Below are positions 1 to 6,201 of a stretch of 11,033 nucleotides of DNA, piece by piece. Below the pieces are notes generated by a model. The model was not told the DNA's origin, did no database searches, and worked only from the letters and a program-made list of their open reading frames with translations. Source of the stretch: an uncultured Bacilli bacterium. Its GTDB lineage: Bacteria; Bacillota_I; Bacilli_A; RF39; UBA660. The stretch lies in the NCBI GenBank assembly GCA_944358665.1, contig CALVRP010000051.1, positions 1 through 11,033 of the forward strand, read 5' to 3'. How positions within the stretch are numbered: position 1 is the stretch's first letter; the number at the start of each line of letters is the position of its first letter. Both the position numbers and the translations under genes were made by a program.

Positions 1-65
1 CTTTGAAAACCGTGAATCAAAATAATTTTATCATTTTTTGGATTACCATATTCTAATATTTCCAT
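1..65 (-). CDS. N-terminal fragment, probable alpha/beta hydrolase
   Basis: Only the first 21 codons are inside the window; the gene runs off the left edge. The visible protein starts MEILEYG and reaches IILIHGFQ. A short beta-strand ending in His-Gly is the usual oxyanion-hole segment near the N-terminus of alpha/beta-hydrolase-fold esterases and lipases, so this is the likely family. The nucleophile and the acid/His residues lie outside the window, so the substrate cannot be named. The start is the ATG at 63-65: an in-frame TGA lies three codons upstream and no other start fits. The ribosome binding site is weak (a GAAAGTGAG stretch about 8 nt upstream). An extended -10 box lies at 112-120. 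It could be another protein with a similar N-terminus. Confidence 0.55.
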   Translation of the reverse strand, partial: MEILEYGNPKNDKIILIHGFQ

Positions 66-111
66 CTCAACAACTCACTTTCAAATTACTATTTATTGTT
101 CTGTTTAGATA

Positions 112-120
112 ATTATATCA
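112..120 (-). promoter_or_regulatory. Extended -10 promoter for the hydrolase fragment
   Basis: The minus strand reads TGATATAAT, a perfect extended -10 (TGnTATAAT). The -35 region is only a T-rich stretch that follows a terminator T-tract. The predicted start of transcription near 105 gives a leader of about 40 nt before the ATG at 65. The identical nonamer occurs upstream of the HAD gene (6168-6176) and recD2 (8638-8646). Confidence 0.6.
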
Positions 121-131
121 TTTATTCTTAA

Positions 132-167
132 AATAAAAAAGATGGGAATACCTATTTAGATATTCCC
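132..167 (-). terminator. Second tandem terminator after tRNA-Met
   Basis: A 7-bp stem (GGGAATA at 144-150 paired with TATTCCC at 161-167, 10-nt loop) is followed on the minus strand by ATCTTTTTTATTTT. It is a Rho-independent terminator for transcripts from the tRNA promoter and backs up the hairpin at 176-194. Confidence 0.7.
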
Positions 168-169
168 AA

Positions 170-194
170 TAAAAAACTAGGATTAAAACCTAGT
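170..194 (-). terminator. First tandem terminator after tRNA-Met
   Basis: A 6-bp stem (ACTAGG 176-181 with CCTAGT 189-194, 7-nt loop) is followed on the minus strand by TTTTTATT. It lies 14 nt beyond the tRNA CCA end, so the tRNA is probably released as a very short monocistronic precursor. Confidence 0.7.
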
Positions 195-208
195 AAAATA
201 ATCAAAAT

Positions 209-285
209 TGGTAGCGAGAGGGGGATTCGAACCCTCGACCCTACGGGTATGAACCGTATGCTCTAGCCAACTGAGCTATCTCGCC
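209..285 (-). tRNA. tRNA-Met (CAT), elongator type
   Basis: The 77-nt gene folds into a full cloverleaf: acceptor arm GGCGAGA with TCTCGCT, D-arm region TAGCTCAGTTGGCTAGAGC, anticodon stem TACGG/CCGTA around the loop TTCATAC, T-arm GAGGGTTCGAATCCCC, and an encoded CCA (TGG at 209-211 on the plus strand). The anticodon CAT is at 249-251. The first pair is G1-U72 and not the C1xA72 mismatch of an initiator, and the sequence closely resembles Bacillus elongator tRNA-Met. It is therefore neither fMet nor, most likely, the lysidine-modified Ile2 tRNA. A near-consensus promoter and two terminators make it a stand-alone unit. Confidence 0.97.
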
Positions 286-303
286 ATAATAACGAACGAA
301 TTA

Positions 304-332
304 ATTATAACAAAAAAAATAACTTTTGACAA
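304..332 (-). promoter_or_regulatory. Promoter of tRNA-Met
   Basis: On the minus strand a -35 TTGTCA (327-332) is separated by exactly 17 nt from TATAAT (304-309), which also carries the extended TGn element. Transcription should begin near 297, giving about 12 nt of 5' leader before the tRNA at 285. Among the strongest promoters in the window, as expected for a stable-RNA gene. Confidence 0.85.
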
Positions 333-368
333 CCGCTTTCATAATTTTTTTAGTTTTTTCTTAGTTCA

Positions 369-377
369 TGCTATAAT
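369..377 (+). promoter_or_regulatory. Extended -10 promoter of the flavoprotein operon
   Basis: TGCTATAAT at 369-377 is a perfect extended -10. The best -35 at 17-nt spacing (TTTAGT, 349-354) is poor, which an extended -10 can compensate. The TTGACA at 326-331 is too far away (40 nt) and is the back of the tRNA -35 box. The predicted start near 384 leaves only about 11 nt before the ATG at 395, with the Shine-Dalgarno right at the 5' end. Confidence 0.6.
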
Positions 378-394
378 GATGGTGGGTGAAATTT

Positions 395-1618
395 ATGAAG
401 GATGTAGTTATAATTGGTGGTGGTGCCGCCGGAATAGTAGCCGCAATATTTGCTGCTTTAAATAATAGTAAAGTTACTTTGTTAGAAAGAAATGATAAAT
501 GCGGTAAAAAACTATTAATAACTGGTAATGGTAGATGTAATTATTGGAATAGTGATCAAAATCTTAATCATTATCATACTGATGATATTGATATTTTAAA
601 AGAAATAAAAACTAAGGAAAATGATAATAAAATTTTAGATTTTTTCGATAGTATCGGTATTGTTCACAAAATTAAAAATGGTTATTACTACCCCTACTCT
701 AATCAAGCAATTAGTATTAAGAATGCTTTAATAACAAAAGCTAAACTTTTAAACGTTGAAATTATTAATAATGTCTTTGTAGAAGAAATTATTAAAGATT
801 CCACTTTTATTATAAATCCGAATAAAGAAAATATACGTTCGAAAAAAGTCATTATTACAACTGGTGGTATGGCAGCTAGTAAAACAGGCTCTGATGGCAA
901 TGGTTATAATTTAGCTAAAACATTTGGCCATACAATAAGCAAACCACTACCCGCTTTAACAAGTTTAATTGGTGAAGGAAATTACTTTAAAAAATGGGCT
1001 GGAATTAGATCTGATGTGATTATTTCACTGTATGAAAATGATAAAAGAATTTGCACAGAAACTGGAGAAATTCAGCTTACTGATTATGGTATTAGTGGTA
1101 TATGTACTTTTAACATAAGTCGATATGCTTCAATTGGCTTAAACAAAGGTAAAAAAGAAATTGTTAAAATTAATTTTGTACCATGGTTAAACTCTTCTTT
1201 AAAAGATTATTTGAATCAAAAAGCTAAAGAAATGAAAGGCTATAGTATTAGTCAAATATTAGAAGGCTTTTTAAATTATAAACTTGTTAATCTTCTTTTA
1301 GAAAAAAGTCATATTAAAAATGATGATATGTGGGAAAATATTAACGAAAGTAATAAAAAACTACTAGTTAATAATATTACAAACTTTAAAATTAATATTA
1401 CTGGGACTAGTACATTTGATAAAGCTCAAGTAACAACTGGTGGTATTCCCCTTACGGAAATAAATCCTAAAACGATGGAATCTAATAAGATAAAAGGTTT
1501 ATATTTTGCTGGCGAAATATTAGATGTTGATGGTGACTGTGGTGGTTATAATTTAGGTTTTGCTTTTATAACTGGAATGATTGCCGGAAAAAGTATTAAA
1601 GGTGATAATAATGATTAG
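395..1618 (+). CDS. HI0933/BaiN-like NAD(P)/FAD-dependent flavoprotein
   Basis: This 407-residue protein belongs to the HI0933-like flavoprotein family (E. coli YhiN, B. subtilis YtfP, BaiN-type and 'aminoacetone oxidase-like' proteins). These are soluble two-domain FAD proteins whose physiological substrates are mostly unknown. Visible motifs are the N-terminal dinucleotide-binding IIGGGAAG (residues 6-13), the family signature GKKLLITGNGRCN (about 37-49), AQVTTGGI (about 344-351) and the C-terminal FAD-contacting GLYFAGEILDVDGDCGGYN (about 368-386). Length is typical and the gene is intact. I chose the ATG at 395 because GGTGA lies 5 nt upstream (385-389). A GTG at 386 is in frame but lies inside that ribosome binding site. 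The last 8 nt overlap the next flavoprotein gene, so the two are co-transcribed and probably translationally coupled. The substrate cannot be deduced from sequence. Confidence 0.92.
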   Translation: MKDVVIIGGGAAGIVAAIFAALNNSKVTLLERNDKCGKKLLITGNGRCNYWNSDQNLNHYHTDDIDILKEIKTKENDNKILDFFDSIGIVHKIKNGYYYPYSNQAISIKNALITKAKLLNVEIINNVFVEEIIKDSTFIINPNKENIRSKKVIITTGGMAASKTGSDGNGYNLAKTFGHTISKPLPALTSLIGEGNYFKKWAGIRSDVIISLYENDKRICTETGEIQLTDYGISGICTFNISRYASIGLNKGKKEIVKINFVPWLNSSLKDYLNQKAKEMKGYSISQILEGFLNYKLVNLLLEKSHIKNDDMWENINESNKKLLVNNITNFKINITGTSTFDKAQVTTGGIPLTEINPKTMESNKIKGLYFAGEILDVDGDCGGYNLGFAFITGMIAGKSIKGDNND

Positions 1619-3191
1619 AATAAGACAAATTAAACTTAAATTAAATCATAGTGAAAAAGATATCAAAAATAAAATAATAAATATTTTAAAAATAAATGAT
1701 AATGAACTTCTTAATTATAAAATTAATAAACAATCACTAGATGCTAGAAAAAAAGATAACATTCATTATGTTTATGAAATCGATGTCTCGGTTAAAGCTG
1801 AAAATAAAATATTAAATAAAATTAAAAACAAAGATATTTTAAAAGCACCAGATGAAAGTTATCATTTTGAAATTTATGGTAATAAGGTAATGACAAGTAG
1901 ACCAGTTATTGTCGGTTCTGGGCCTGCTGGTTTATTCTGTGCTTATGTTCTTGCGGAAAACGGTTATAAACCGCTTATTATTGAACGTGGTGAAAAAATT
2001 GAAAGTAGAGTTCAAACAGTTAATGACTTTTGGGAAAAAGGTATTCTAAATGAAAACTCTAATGTTCAGTTTGGTGAAGGTGGTGCTGGAACATTTTCTG
2101 ATGGCAAGTTAAATACTCTAGTTAAAGATAAATTTGGCCGAACAAAAAAAGTATTTGAAACTTTTGTCTCTTGCGGAGCTAATCCTGATATTTTGTATGT
2201 CAAAGGACCGCATATCGGAACTGATGTTTTAAGAAAAGTTATTATTAATATGCGAGAGAAAATTATCAATATGGGCGGTGAATTTCATTATAATACTACT
2301 CTTACTGACTTAATTATTAAAGATAACGTTTTAAATGGTATCATTGTTAATAACAATAAAAAAATTCCTTGTGAAACTCTAGTTTTAGCTACCGGTCATA
2401 GTGCTAGAGATACATTTAAAATGCTAAGTAATTATTTAAAAGTTGAAAACAAACCATTTGCCATTGGTATACGTATTTCACACAAACAAGAAATGATTGA
2501 TAAAAATCAATACGGAAATATTACAGGATTACCACCCGCCAGTTATAAACTAACGCATAAAGCTGGAAATCGCGGTGTTTATTCATTTTGTATGTGTCCT
2601 GGCGGTTTTGTTGTGAATGCTTCTAGCGAAAAAGAAAAAATTGTTATTAATGGTATGAGTAATCATAAAAGAGACGAAGAAAACGCTAATAGTGCAATTG
2701 TCGTAACTGTAGATAATAATGATTTTGGTAATAATCCTTTAGATGGCATTAAATTTCAAAGGACAATTGAGAAAAAGGCTTATAATATTACGAATGGCCT
2801 TATTCCTGTTCAATTATATAAAGATTTTAAAGAAAAAAAAGTATCTACTGAATTTGGAAATATTAAACCTGTCTTTAAAGGAAAATATGCTTTTGCAGAT
2901 ATAAATAAAATATTACCAGATTATATTTGTGAATCCTTAATTGAAGGTATTGAAGATTTTGATAAAAAAATTAAAGGTTTTTCAGCAGATGATGTAATTA
3001 TTGTCGCACCCGAAACTAGAACCTCTTCCCCTATTAGAATTATTCGCGATGAAAACTATCAATCTAATATAAAAGGAATTTATCCTTGTGGTGAAGGTTC
3101 CGGATATGCTGGTGGTATCACCACTAGTGCTATTGATGGCATTAAAATAGCTGAAGCTATTGCCAAAGTATATAAAAAACAACCTGATTAA
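1611..3191 (+). CDS. COG2509-type FAD-dependent dehydrogenase
   Basis: This 526-residue protein matches the uncharacterised 'NAD(FAD)-utilising dehydrogenase' family (COG2509). A basic N-terminal alpha/beta domain of about 90 residues precedes the Rossmann FAD-binding motif VIVGSGPAG (about 99-107). Further family hallmarks are FGEGGAGTFSDGKLNT (about 154-169), ATGHSARDTF (about 260-269), YSFCMCPGGFVV (about 324-335, with a CxC pair) and YPCGEGSGYAGGITTSAIDG (about 491-510). Length is typical. The start is the ATG at 1611, preceded by AAAGGTGA with 5 nt spacing; an in-frame TTG at 1581 would lie deep inside the upstream gene and lacks support. The ATG overlaps the TAG of the first flavoprotein. 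The final codons and stop form the left arm and loop of a terminator hairpin. The reaction is unknown; pairing with another FAD protein suggests a shared redox pathway. Confidence 0.9.
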   Translation: MIRIRQIKLKLNHSEKDIKNKIINILKINDNELLNYKINKQSLDARKKDNIHYVYEIDVSVKAENKILNKIKNKDILKAPDESYHFEIYGNKVMTSRPVIVGSGPAGLFCAYVLAENGYKPLIIERGEKIESRVQTVNDFWEKGILNENSNVQFGEGGAGTFSDGKLNTLVKDKFGRTKKVFETFVSCGANPDILYVKGPHIGTDVLRKVIINMREKIINMGGEFHYNTTLTDLIIKDNVLNGIIVNNNKKIPCETLVLATGHSARDTFKMLSNYLKVENKPFAIGIRISHKQEMIDKNQYGNITGLPPASYKLTHKAGNRGVYSFCMCPGGFVVNASSEKEKIVINGMSNHKRDEENANSAIVVTVDNNDFGNNPLDGIKFQRTIEKKAYNITNGLIPVQLYKDFKEKKVSTEFGNIKPVFKGKYAFADINKILPDYICESLIEGIEDFDKKIKGFSADDVIIVAPETRTSSPIRIIRDENYQSNIKGIYPCGEGSGYAGGITTSAIDGIKIAEAIAKVYKKQPD

Positions 3192-3202
3192 ATCAGGTTT
3201 TT
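3174..3202. terminator. Bidirectional terminator between convergent genes
   Basis: An 8-bp perfect stem (AACCTGAT 3181-3188 with ATCAGGTT 3192-3199) is closed by the 3-nt loop TAA, which is the stop codon of the plus-strand flavoprotein gene. Reading plus, the stem runs into TTTTT (3198-3202); reading minus, it runs into GTTTTTTATA (3180 down to 3171). The same hairpin therefore serves both convergent units. The minus-strand stop codon at 3201-3203 lies just outside it. Confidence 0.85.
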
Positions 3203-4064
3203 ATAATGTCTTCTTTAAAATTTTTCCTTCCTCAACCGCTTGTTCATACTCTTCTTTAGAATAACTAGCGACTTCACTTTCATGACCTAAACGATCATAT
3301 TCATAGACTTTAACTTCAGAAATTTCTCCGGAACCATCAGTTGATACTTTAGTTATTTGATTAGAAGCTAAGACAACTATATCAGAAGAAACGGAAACAC
3401 TTCTTGGTTCTAAATCGTCAGCATCTTGAATTAATAAATCATATACAGCCGATATTTTATTAGCATAAACGCCCGCCTCTAAATAATCTTCTTCTGTATA
3501 GCGTTCTTGTTCTATATTTCCGCTAGCATAGCCATAAAATCCATAAAATGAACCATTAATGAAAGTCTCATTACTACCTTCAATGGCATTTACTCCATAA
3601 TATTTAGTATCATCAGATATTGGAAAACCCATCATTTGACTATTATGAATACGATCATCCATTGTATCTTGCATAATACCATTCATCTCTTCATAACTTG
3701 AAATAATAGAAGTATCAATATGAACGTTATCTATCCATACTCGAGTATTTTCAGGTAGTCCCTTTGTATAAGCTGTAATATACAATGTTTTATCGGCTGT
3801 TATAGTCCATGATTTTTGACTATTTTCATCACACGAATATTCTGCAATTAACTTAAAATCTTCACCAGGCACATCAAGCTCTTGTGGAACCCAATTTTCA
3901 TTTTCCTCTTGAGAAATGACATCATATAAAGCTGTAGCATCATTAGTAATATTTTCTGAAACACAACCAGTAAGACATGTTGTTGCTAACACAAAACCTA
4001 AGCCTAAGGCAGTGAGTTTCTTCTTATTTTCCCAAAATTTATCCATAATTTTTAAATTTTCCAT
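3201..4064 (-). CDS. Lipoprotein of unknown function
   Basis: The 287-residue product begins with a basic segment (DKFWENKKK), a hydrophobic stretch (about 18-32) and a lipobox LTGC with the modified cysteine at position 34. It should be a diacylglyceryl-anchored extracytoplasmic lipoprotein processed by signal peptidase II. The mature part is acidic (many Asp/Glu). It has a central Tyr/Gly-rich patch (YGFYGYASGN) and a C-terminal stretch of charged strands resembling a small beta domain. I recognise no known family or catalytic motif. The start at 4064 is supported by AAAGGGGG about 9 nt upstream; a second ATG six codons later has no comparable site. It has its own consensus promoter (4100-4127) and ends at the shared bidirectional terminator. 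It follows the dehydrogenase gene, but nothing ties their functions together. Confidence 0.85.
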   Translation of the reverse strand: MENLKIMDKFWENKKKLTALGLGFVLATTCLTGCVSENITNDATALYDVISQEENENWVPQELDVPGEDFKLIAEYSCDENSQKSWTITADKTLYITAYTKGLPENTRVWIDNVHIDTSIISSYEEMNGIMQDTMDDRIHNSQMMGFPISDDTKYYGVNAIEGSNETFINGSFYGFYGYASGNIEQERYTEEDYLEAGVYANKISAVYDLLIQDADDLEPRSVSVSSDIVVLASNQITKVSTDGSGEISEVKVYEYDRLGHESEVASYSKEEYEQAVEEGKILKKTL

Positions 4065-4099
4065 ACTCTAAATCCCCCTTTGTTTTAAATACAGGGATT

Positions 4100-4127
4100 A
4101 TTATACATATTTTTTTATTTTTGTCAA
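4100..4127 (-). promoter_or_regulatory. Consensus sigma-A promoter of the lipoprotein gene
   Basis: The minus strand has a perfect TTGACA (4122-4127), a 16-nt A/T-rich spacer and a perfect TATAAT (4100-4105). Transcription should start near 4093, leaving a leader of about 29 nt that includes the Shine-Dalgarno AAAGGGGG. It begins 27 bp beyond the stop codon of the upstream dehydrogenase gene, and no terminator separates the two, so read-through may add to its expression. Confidence 0.85.
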
Positions 4128-4153
4128 ATCTTACCTTATCACTAACATTAAAA

Positions 4154-4936
4154 CTAATAAAATAAAGAAATTATTTTTGCAAATACTGATTGGCTAAAAG
4201 GCGCACTATAAAATAGGCGTGGATTATTACTATCTACAGCTTTCACAATTTTTCTAACAATTGAATTTAAATTATTCTTTTCAAATAAAGTCAAAAAAAT
4301 ATTTTCACTTTTTCTGATTAAATCAAGATGATATTTAAAATAAGAATCAGTGTCCATCCAGTCGTATTTTTTATCAAATGCAAGTTTATTAAATCCTGTT
4401 TTATAAAGACCCGGTTTTATAATACTAACATTAATATTACTATCAAGTAATTTTAATTCTAAATTTAAACATTCTGAAAGTTTTATAATACTAGCTTTAG
4501 TCGCACAATAACTGCCTAAAAAAGGAATAGGAATAATTCCAGCTAGTGAGGCCATAATAATAACTTTGCCTTTTCCTTTTTTAATCATATTTTTTAATAC
4601 TATTTGAACAATTTCAAAATTAGAAAAGACGTTAACCTCAAAATTATTTCTAACTTTATTCATATCTATTTCACTAATAGAGCCACTTTCAGCGATTGCA
4701 GCATTACTTATTAAAATATCAATATCTATGTTTTCTAATTGTTTTCTATCTTCAATATTTGTAATATCTAATTTTAAACATTTAACATTATTATATTTTT
4801 TATATTTTTTCTCCACTATTTTAAGCTCACTGTTCGTATGAACTGTAATATAAAGAAAATAATTTTTATCTATTAATTTATCACAAACTTTATTTATAAT
4901 CCCACTCCTTGCCCCTGTTATTAATATATTTTTCAT
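4154..4936 (-). CDS. Short-chain dehydrogenase/reductase (SDR)
   Basis: This 260-residue cytosolic NAD(P)-dependent oxidoreductase of the classical SDR family has a Rossmann fold. N-terminal cofactor motif TGARSGI is at residues 7-13, an acidic DIT follows at about 57, SNAA (in place of the usual NNAG) at about 77-80, the catalytic Asn in EVNVFSN near 102, Ser130 in the MASLAG segment, and the catalytic pair in SYCATK (Tyr143, Lys147). A PG follows at about 175. The third glycine of the TGxxxGxG motif is replaced (GII in place of GIG), which is unusual. The substrate is unknown; general SDRs reduce ketones, sugars or acyl groups. The start is the ATG at 4936 with GGTGA 5 nt upstream; an in-frame TTG at 4948 overlaps that site and is rejected. 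A CATAAT box lies 6 nt before the GGTGA, and a large hairpin lies further upstream. Confidence 0.9.
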   Translation of the reverse strand: MKNILITGARSGIINKVCDKLIDKNYFLYITVHTNSELKIVEKKYKKYNNVKCLKLDITNIEDRKQLENIDIDILISNAAIAESGSISEIDMNKVRNNFEVNVFSNFEIVQIVLKNMIKKGKGKVIIMASLAGIIPIPFLGSYCATKASIIKLSECLNLELKLLDSNINVSIIKPGLYKTGFNKLAFDKKYDWMDTDSYFKYHLDLIRKSENIFLTLFEKNNLNSIVRKIVKAVDSNNPRLFYSAPFSQSVFAKIISLFY

Positions 4937-4952
4937 TGTTATCACCAATATT

Positions 4953-4982
4953 ATTATGTTTAAATTCTAAATAAAAATACAA
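4953..4982 (-). promoter_or_regulatory. Possible promoter of the SDR gene
   Basis: The minus strand shows TTGTAT (4977-4982), an 18-nt spacer and CATAAT (4953-4958). CATAAT is followed after 6 nt by GGTGA and then ATG, the same geometry as the stronger promoters of the neighbouring genes. Both boxes deviate from consensus, so this is tentative. Confidence 0.4.
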
Positions 4983-5033
4983 AAAAGAGGCTACCTTAAC
5001 CCCCTTAACAGACAAACGCCATAGGTAGCCTCT
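4976..5033 (-). terminator. Strong terminator or attenuator hairpin with 26-nt loop
   Basis: A perfect 11-bp stem (AGAGGCTACCT 4986-4996 with AGGTAGCCTCT 5023-5033) encloses a 26-nt loop and is followed on the minus strand by TTTTTTGTATTTTTATTT. It is by far the most stable hairpin in the window. It lies between the ASCH gene, which already has its own weaker terminator, and the SDR gene. It can be a second terminator for the ASCH unit or an attenuator for the SDR gene. Confidence 0.8.
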
Positions 5034-5039
5034 ATATAT

Positions 5040-5045
5040 ATCATA
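5040..5045 (-). promoter_or_regulatory. Possible -10 box in front of the large hairpin
   Basis: TATGAT (5 of 6 consensus) on the minus strand would start transcription at about 5033, exactly the first base of the 11-bp stem. No convincing -35 is visible in the T-rich sequence upstream, so confidence is low. Confidence 0.3.
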
Positions 5046-5076
5046 TGAGAAAAAATTAAAAAACCCTTTTTTATTT

Positions 5077-5103
5077 TAAAAAAAATCATAATTTTTTATG
5101 ATT
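5077..5103 (-). terminator. Weak terminator overlapping the ASCH stop codon
   Basis: An 8-bp A/T-rich stem (AATCATAA 5084-5091 with TTATGATT 5096-5103, loop TTTT) is followed on the minus strand by a run of eight T. The last sense codons and the TAA stop (5096-5098) of the ASCH gene form the first arm. The stem is low in GC, so termination may be partial. Confidence 0.55.
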
Positions 5104-5479
5104 CCTCCTCTTTATATTCCCAAAAGCCAAGTTTTCCATTTGTTTTAATTGGTTTTACTAATTCTATATTTTTAATGTGAAAGGCATAACCTTCCATATT
5201 TCTACTTTGGCCATATACCAGAGAATCTTTCTTAATAAGTTCTTCCTCCACATCTTTTGCTAGTACACAGTCATCAATATAACCTTTAGCAATAATTGCG
5301 CCGGTTTCAAACAGAATATTTAAATGTTTAAATCTATCCATGTTTTCTTTTTCTACCATTTTAGATGCATGAATTAAAAATTCGCCACGATATTTTGTTT
5401 TCCAAGTTCTAAATTCATATTCTTTATAACCGTAAGCAATTAAAGAAGCCCATGGTTGTCTTATGGATAATACTTTCAT
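5096..5479 (-). CDS. ASCH-domain protein
   Basis: The 127-residue protein consists almost entirely of an ASCH domain, a PUA-like beta-barrel fold that binds RNA or modified nucleosides. One characterised member (YqfB) is an N4-acetylcytidine amidohydrolase. The start LSIRQPWASLI and the signature GYKEYEFRTWKTKYRG (about 17-32, with Lys19, Glu22, Arg24 and Arg31) followed by IHASK are typical, as is the later GAIIAKG. Length fits the family. Its ATG overlaps the TGA of the HAD gene (ATGA, 5476-5479). No good ribosome binding site is at the right distance (GAGGAG is 14 nt away), so translation probably depends on the upstream gene. Exact substrate unknown. Confidence 0.9.
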   Translation of the reverse strand: MKVLSIRQPWASLIAYGYKEYEFRTWKTKYRGEFLIHASKMVEKENMDRFKHLNILFETGAIIAKGYIDDCVLAKDVEEELIKKDSLVYGQSRNMEGYAFHIKNIELVKPIKTNGKLGFWEYKEEES

Positions 5480-6150
5480 AAACTATTAATTAACTCCTCT
5501 ACACTCTTAACAGTACCCCGGCAAACTCTTTTTAATTCTTCATGACCATTTTCCATGGCAAAGCCTTTGCCGAGTTTACACATTTTAATATCATTAATAT
5601 TATCACCAATAATATACATATGTCTTGGTTTTACTTTTATTTTTTTGCCAAGCCATTTAATTGCATTAATTTTATTAACTGTTTTATCAGCGAAGTTAAT
5701 CCAACTATCACTCATATAAGCCGTTACGTTGGGATATTCTTTTAATAGCTCATTCATAATAAATGAAGTTTCCTCATCAGAAACAACTCTAGCAATAATT
5801 GCGTTAGCCTCTTTGCACACATCATTACGATAGCCATACCCTAAATCTATTAAAGGATTACCAACATAAACTGATTTTTTTAAAGTCATAAATATCGGTT
5901 CAATACACTCTTTAGAAATATCTTTTCGATATATTAAATTAAAATCATGGTCAAAAATCATTCCTCCATCATTACAAATAACATAAGAAAAGTTTAGATT
6001 AGGATTTAATTTTTCTTTCAACCACGAAATGCTTCTACCAGTCATAATTATAAAAATATTACCTTTTTTAATAAAATCATTTACCGCTTTAATGTTGTTC
6101 TCATAATTTTTATCATACAATGTTTTATCAAAATCACTAACCAAAACCAT
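5476..6150 (-). CDS. Cof-type HAD hydrolase
   Basis: This 224-residue soluble phosphatase belongs to the haloacid dehalogenase superfamily, with an inserted C2-type cap. Motif I is DFDKT (nucleophile Asp6, acid Asp8), motif II is the Thr in IIMTGRS (about 37), motif III is Lys160 (TVNKINAI) and motif IV is GDNINDIKM (Asp183 and Asp187, Mg2+ ligands). The usual DGDGT-like motif I is DFDKT here. Such enzymes dephosphorylate sugar phosphates or nucleotides. The start is the ATG at 6150 with AAAAGGTGA 5 nt upstream; an ATG and a GTG a few codons earlier lie inside that site. It is the first gene of a unit with the ASCH gene, driven by TGATATAAT at 6168-6176. It ends in TGA, the only TGA stop seen in the window. 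Confidence 0.92.
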   Translation of the reverse strand: MVLVSDFDKTLYDKNYENNIKAVNDFIKKGNIFIIMTGRSISWLKEKLNPNLNFSYVICNDGGMIFDHDFNLIYRKDISKECIEPIFMTLKKSVYVGNPLIDLGYGYRNDVCKEANAIIARVVSDEETSFIMNELLKEYPNVTAYMSDSWINFADKTVNKINAIKWLGKKIKVKPRHMYIIGDNINDIKMCKLGKGFAMENGHEELKRVCRGTVKSVEELINSL

Positions 6151-6167
6151 TTGCATCACCTTTTATT

Positions 6168-6176
6168 ATTATATCA
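6168..6176 (-). promoter_or_regulatory. Extended -10 promoter of the HAD-ASCH unit
   Basis: TGATATAAT on the minus strand is a perfect extended -10. It lies directly after the terminator of the 49-residue protein gene. The predicted start near 6161 is one base before the GGTGA ribosome binding site, giving an 11-nt leader to the ATG at 6150. No recognisable -35. Confidence 0.65.
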
Positions 6177-6201
6177 TAAAACTCCCCTAAAGGAGAGTTT
6201 T
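6177..6201 (-). terminator. Terminator after the small membrane protein gene
   Basis: AAACTC (6179-6184) pairs with GAGTTT (6195-6200), continued by CC/GG after one C-A mismatch; the loop is TAAA. It is followed by TTTT on the minus strand and by TTTTTT on the plus strand. The minus-strand T-run is short because the next promoter begins at once. The hairpin starts one base after the TAA at 6202-6204. Confidence 0.55.

Noticed and set aside
326..331. TTGACA on the plus strand as the -35 of the flavoprotein operon
   Set aside because: It is 40 nt from the TATAAT at 372-377 and has no -10 at 16-18 nt; it is better explained as the complement of the tRNA promoter -35.
703..900. Minus-strand open frame of 65 codons inside the first flavoprotein gene (similar ones at 2066-2269, 2982-3182, and on the plus strand at 5542-5745, 6625-6906, 9484-9675 and 9839-10075)
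   Set aside because: All are antisense to, or largely overlap, genes with strong family motifs; they lack ribosome binding sites and their proteins have the low-complexity Phe/Ile/Asn-rich look of reversed AT-rich coding sequence.
5057..5080. A-run, CCC, T-run symmetry after the ASCH terminator
   Set aside because: The A/T arms would pair only weakly around a 3-nt loop and no U-tract role separate from the neighbouring hairpins can be shown.
5476..5478. Possible reassignment of TGA to tryptophan, as in Mycoplasma
   Set aside because: Conserved tryptophans (for example in RQPWASL and RTWKTKY) are TGG, the long genes contain no in-frame TGA, and the single TGA stop sits in a normal ATGA overlap with the next gene.
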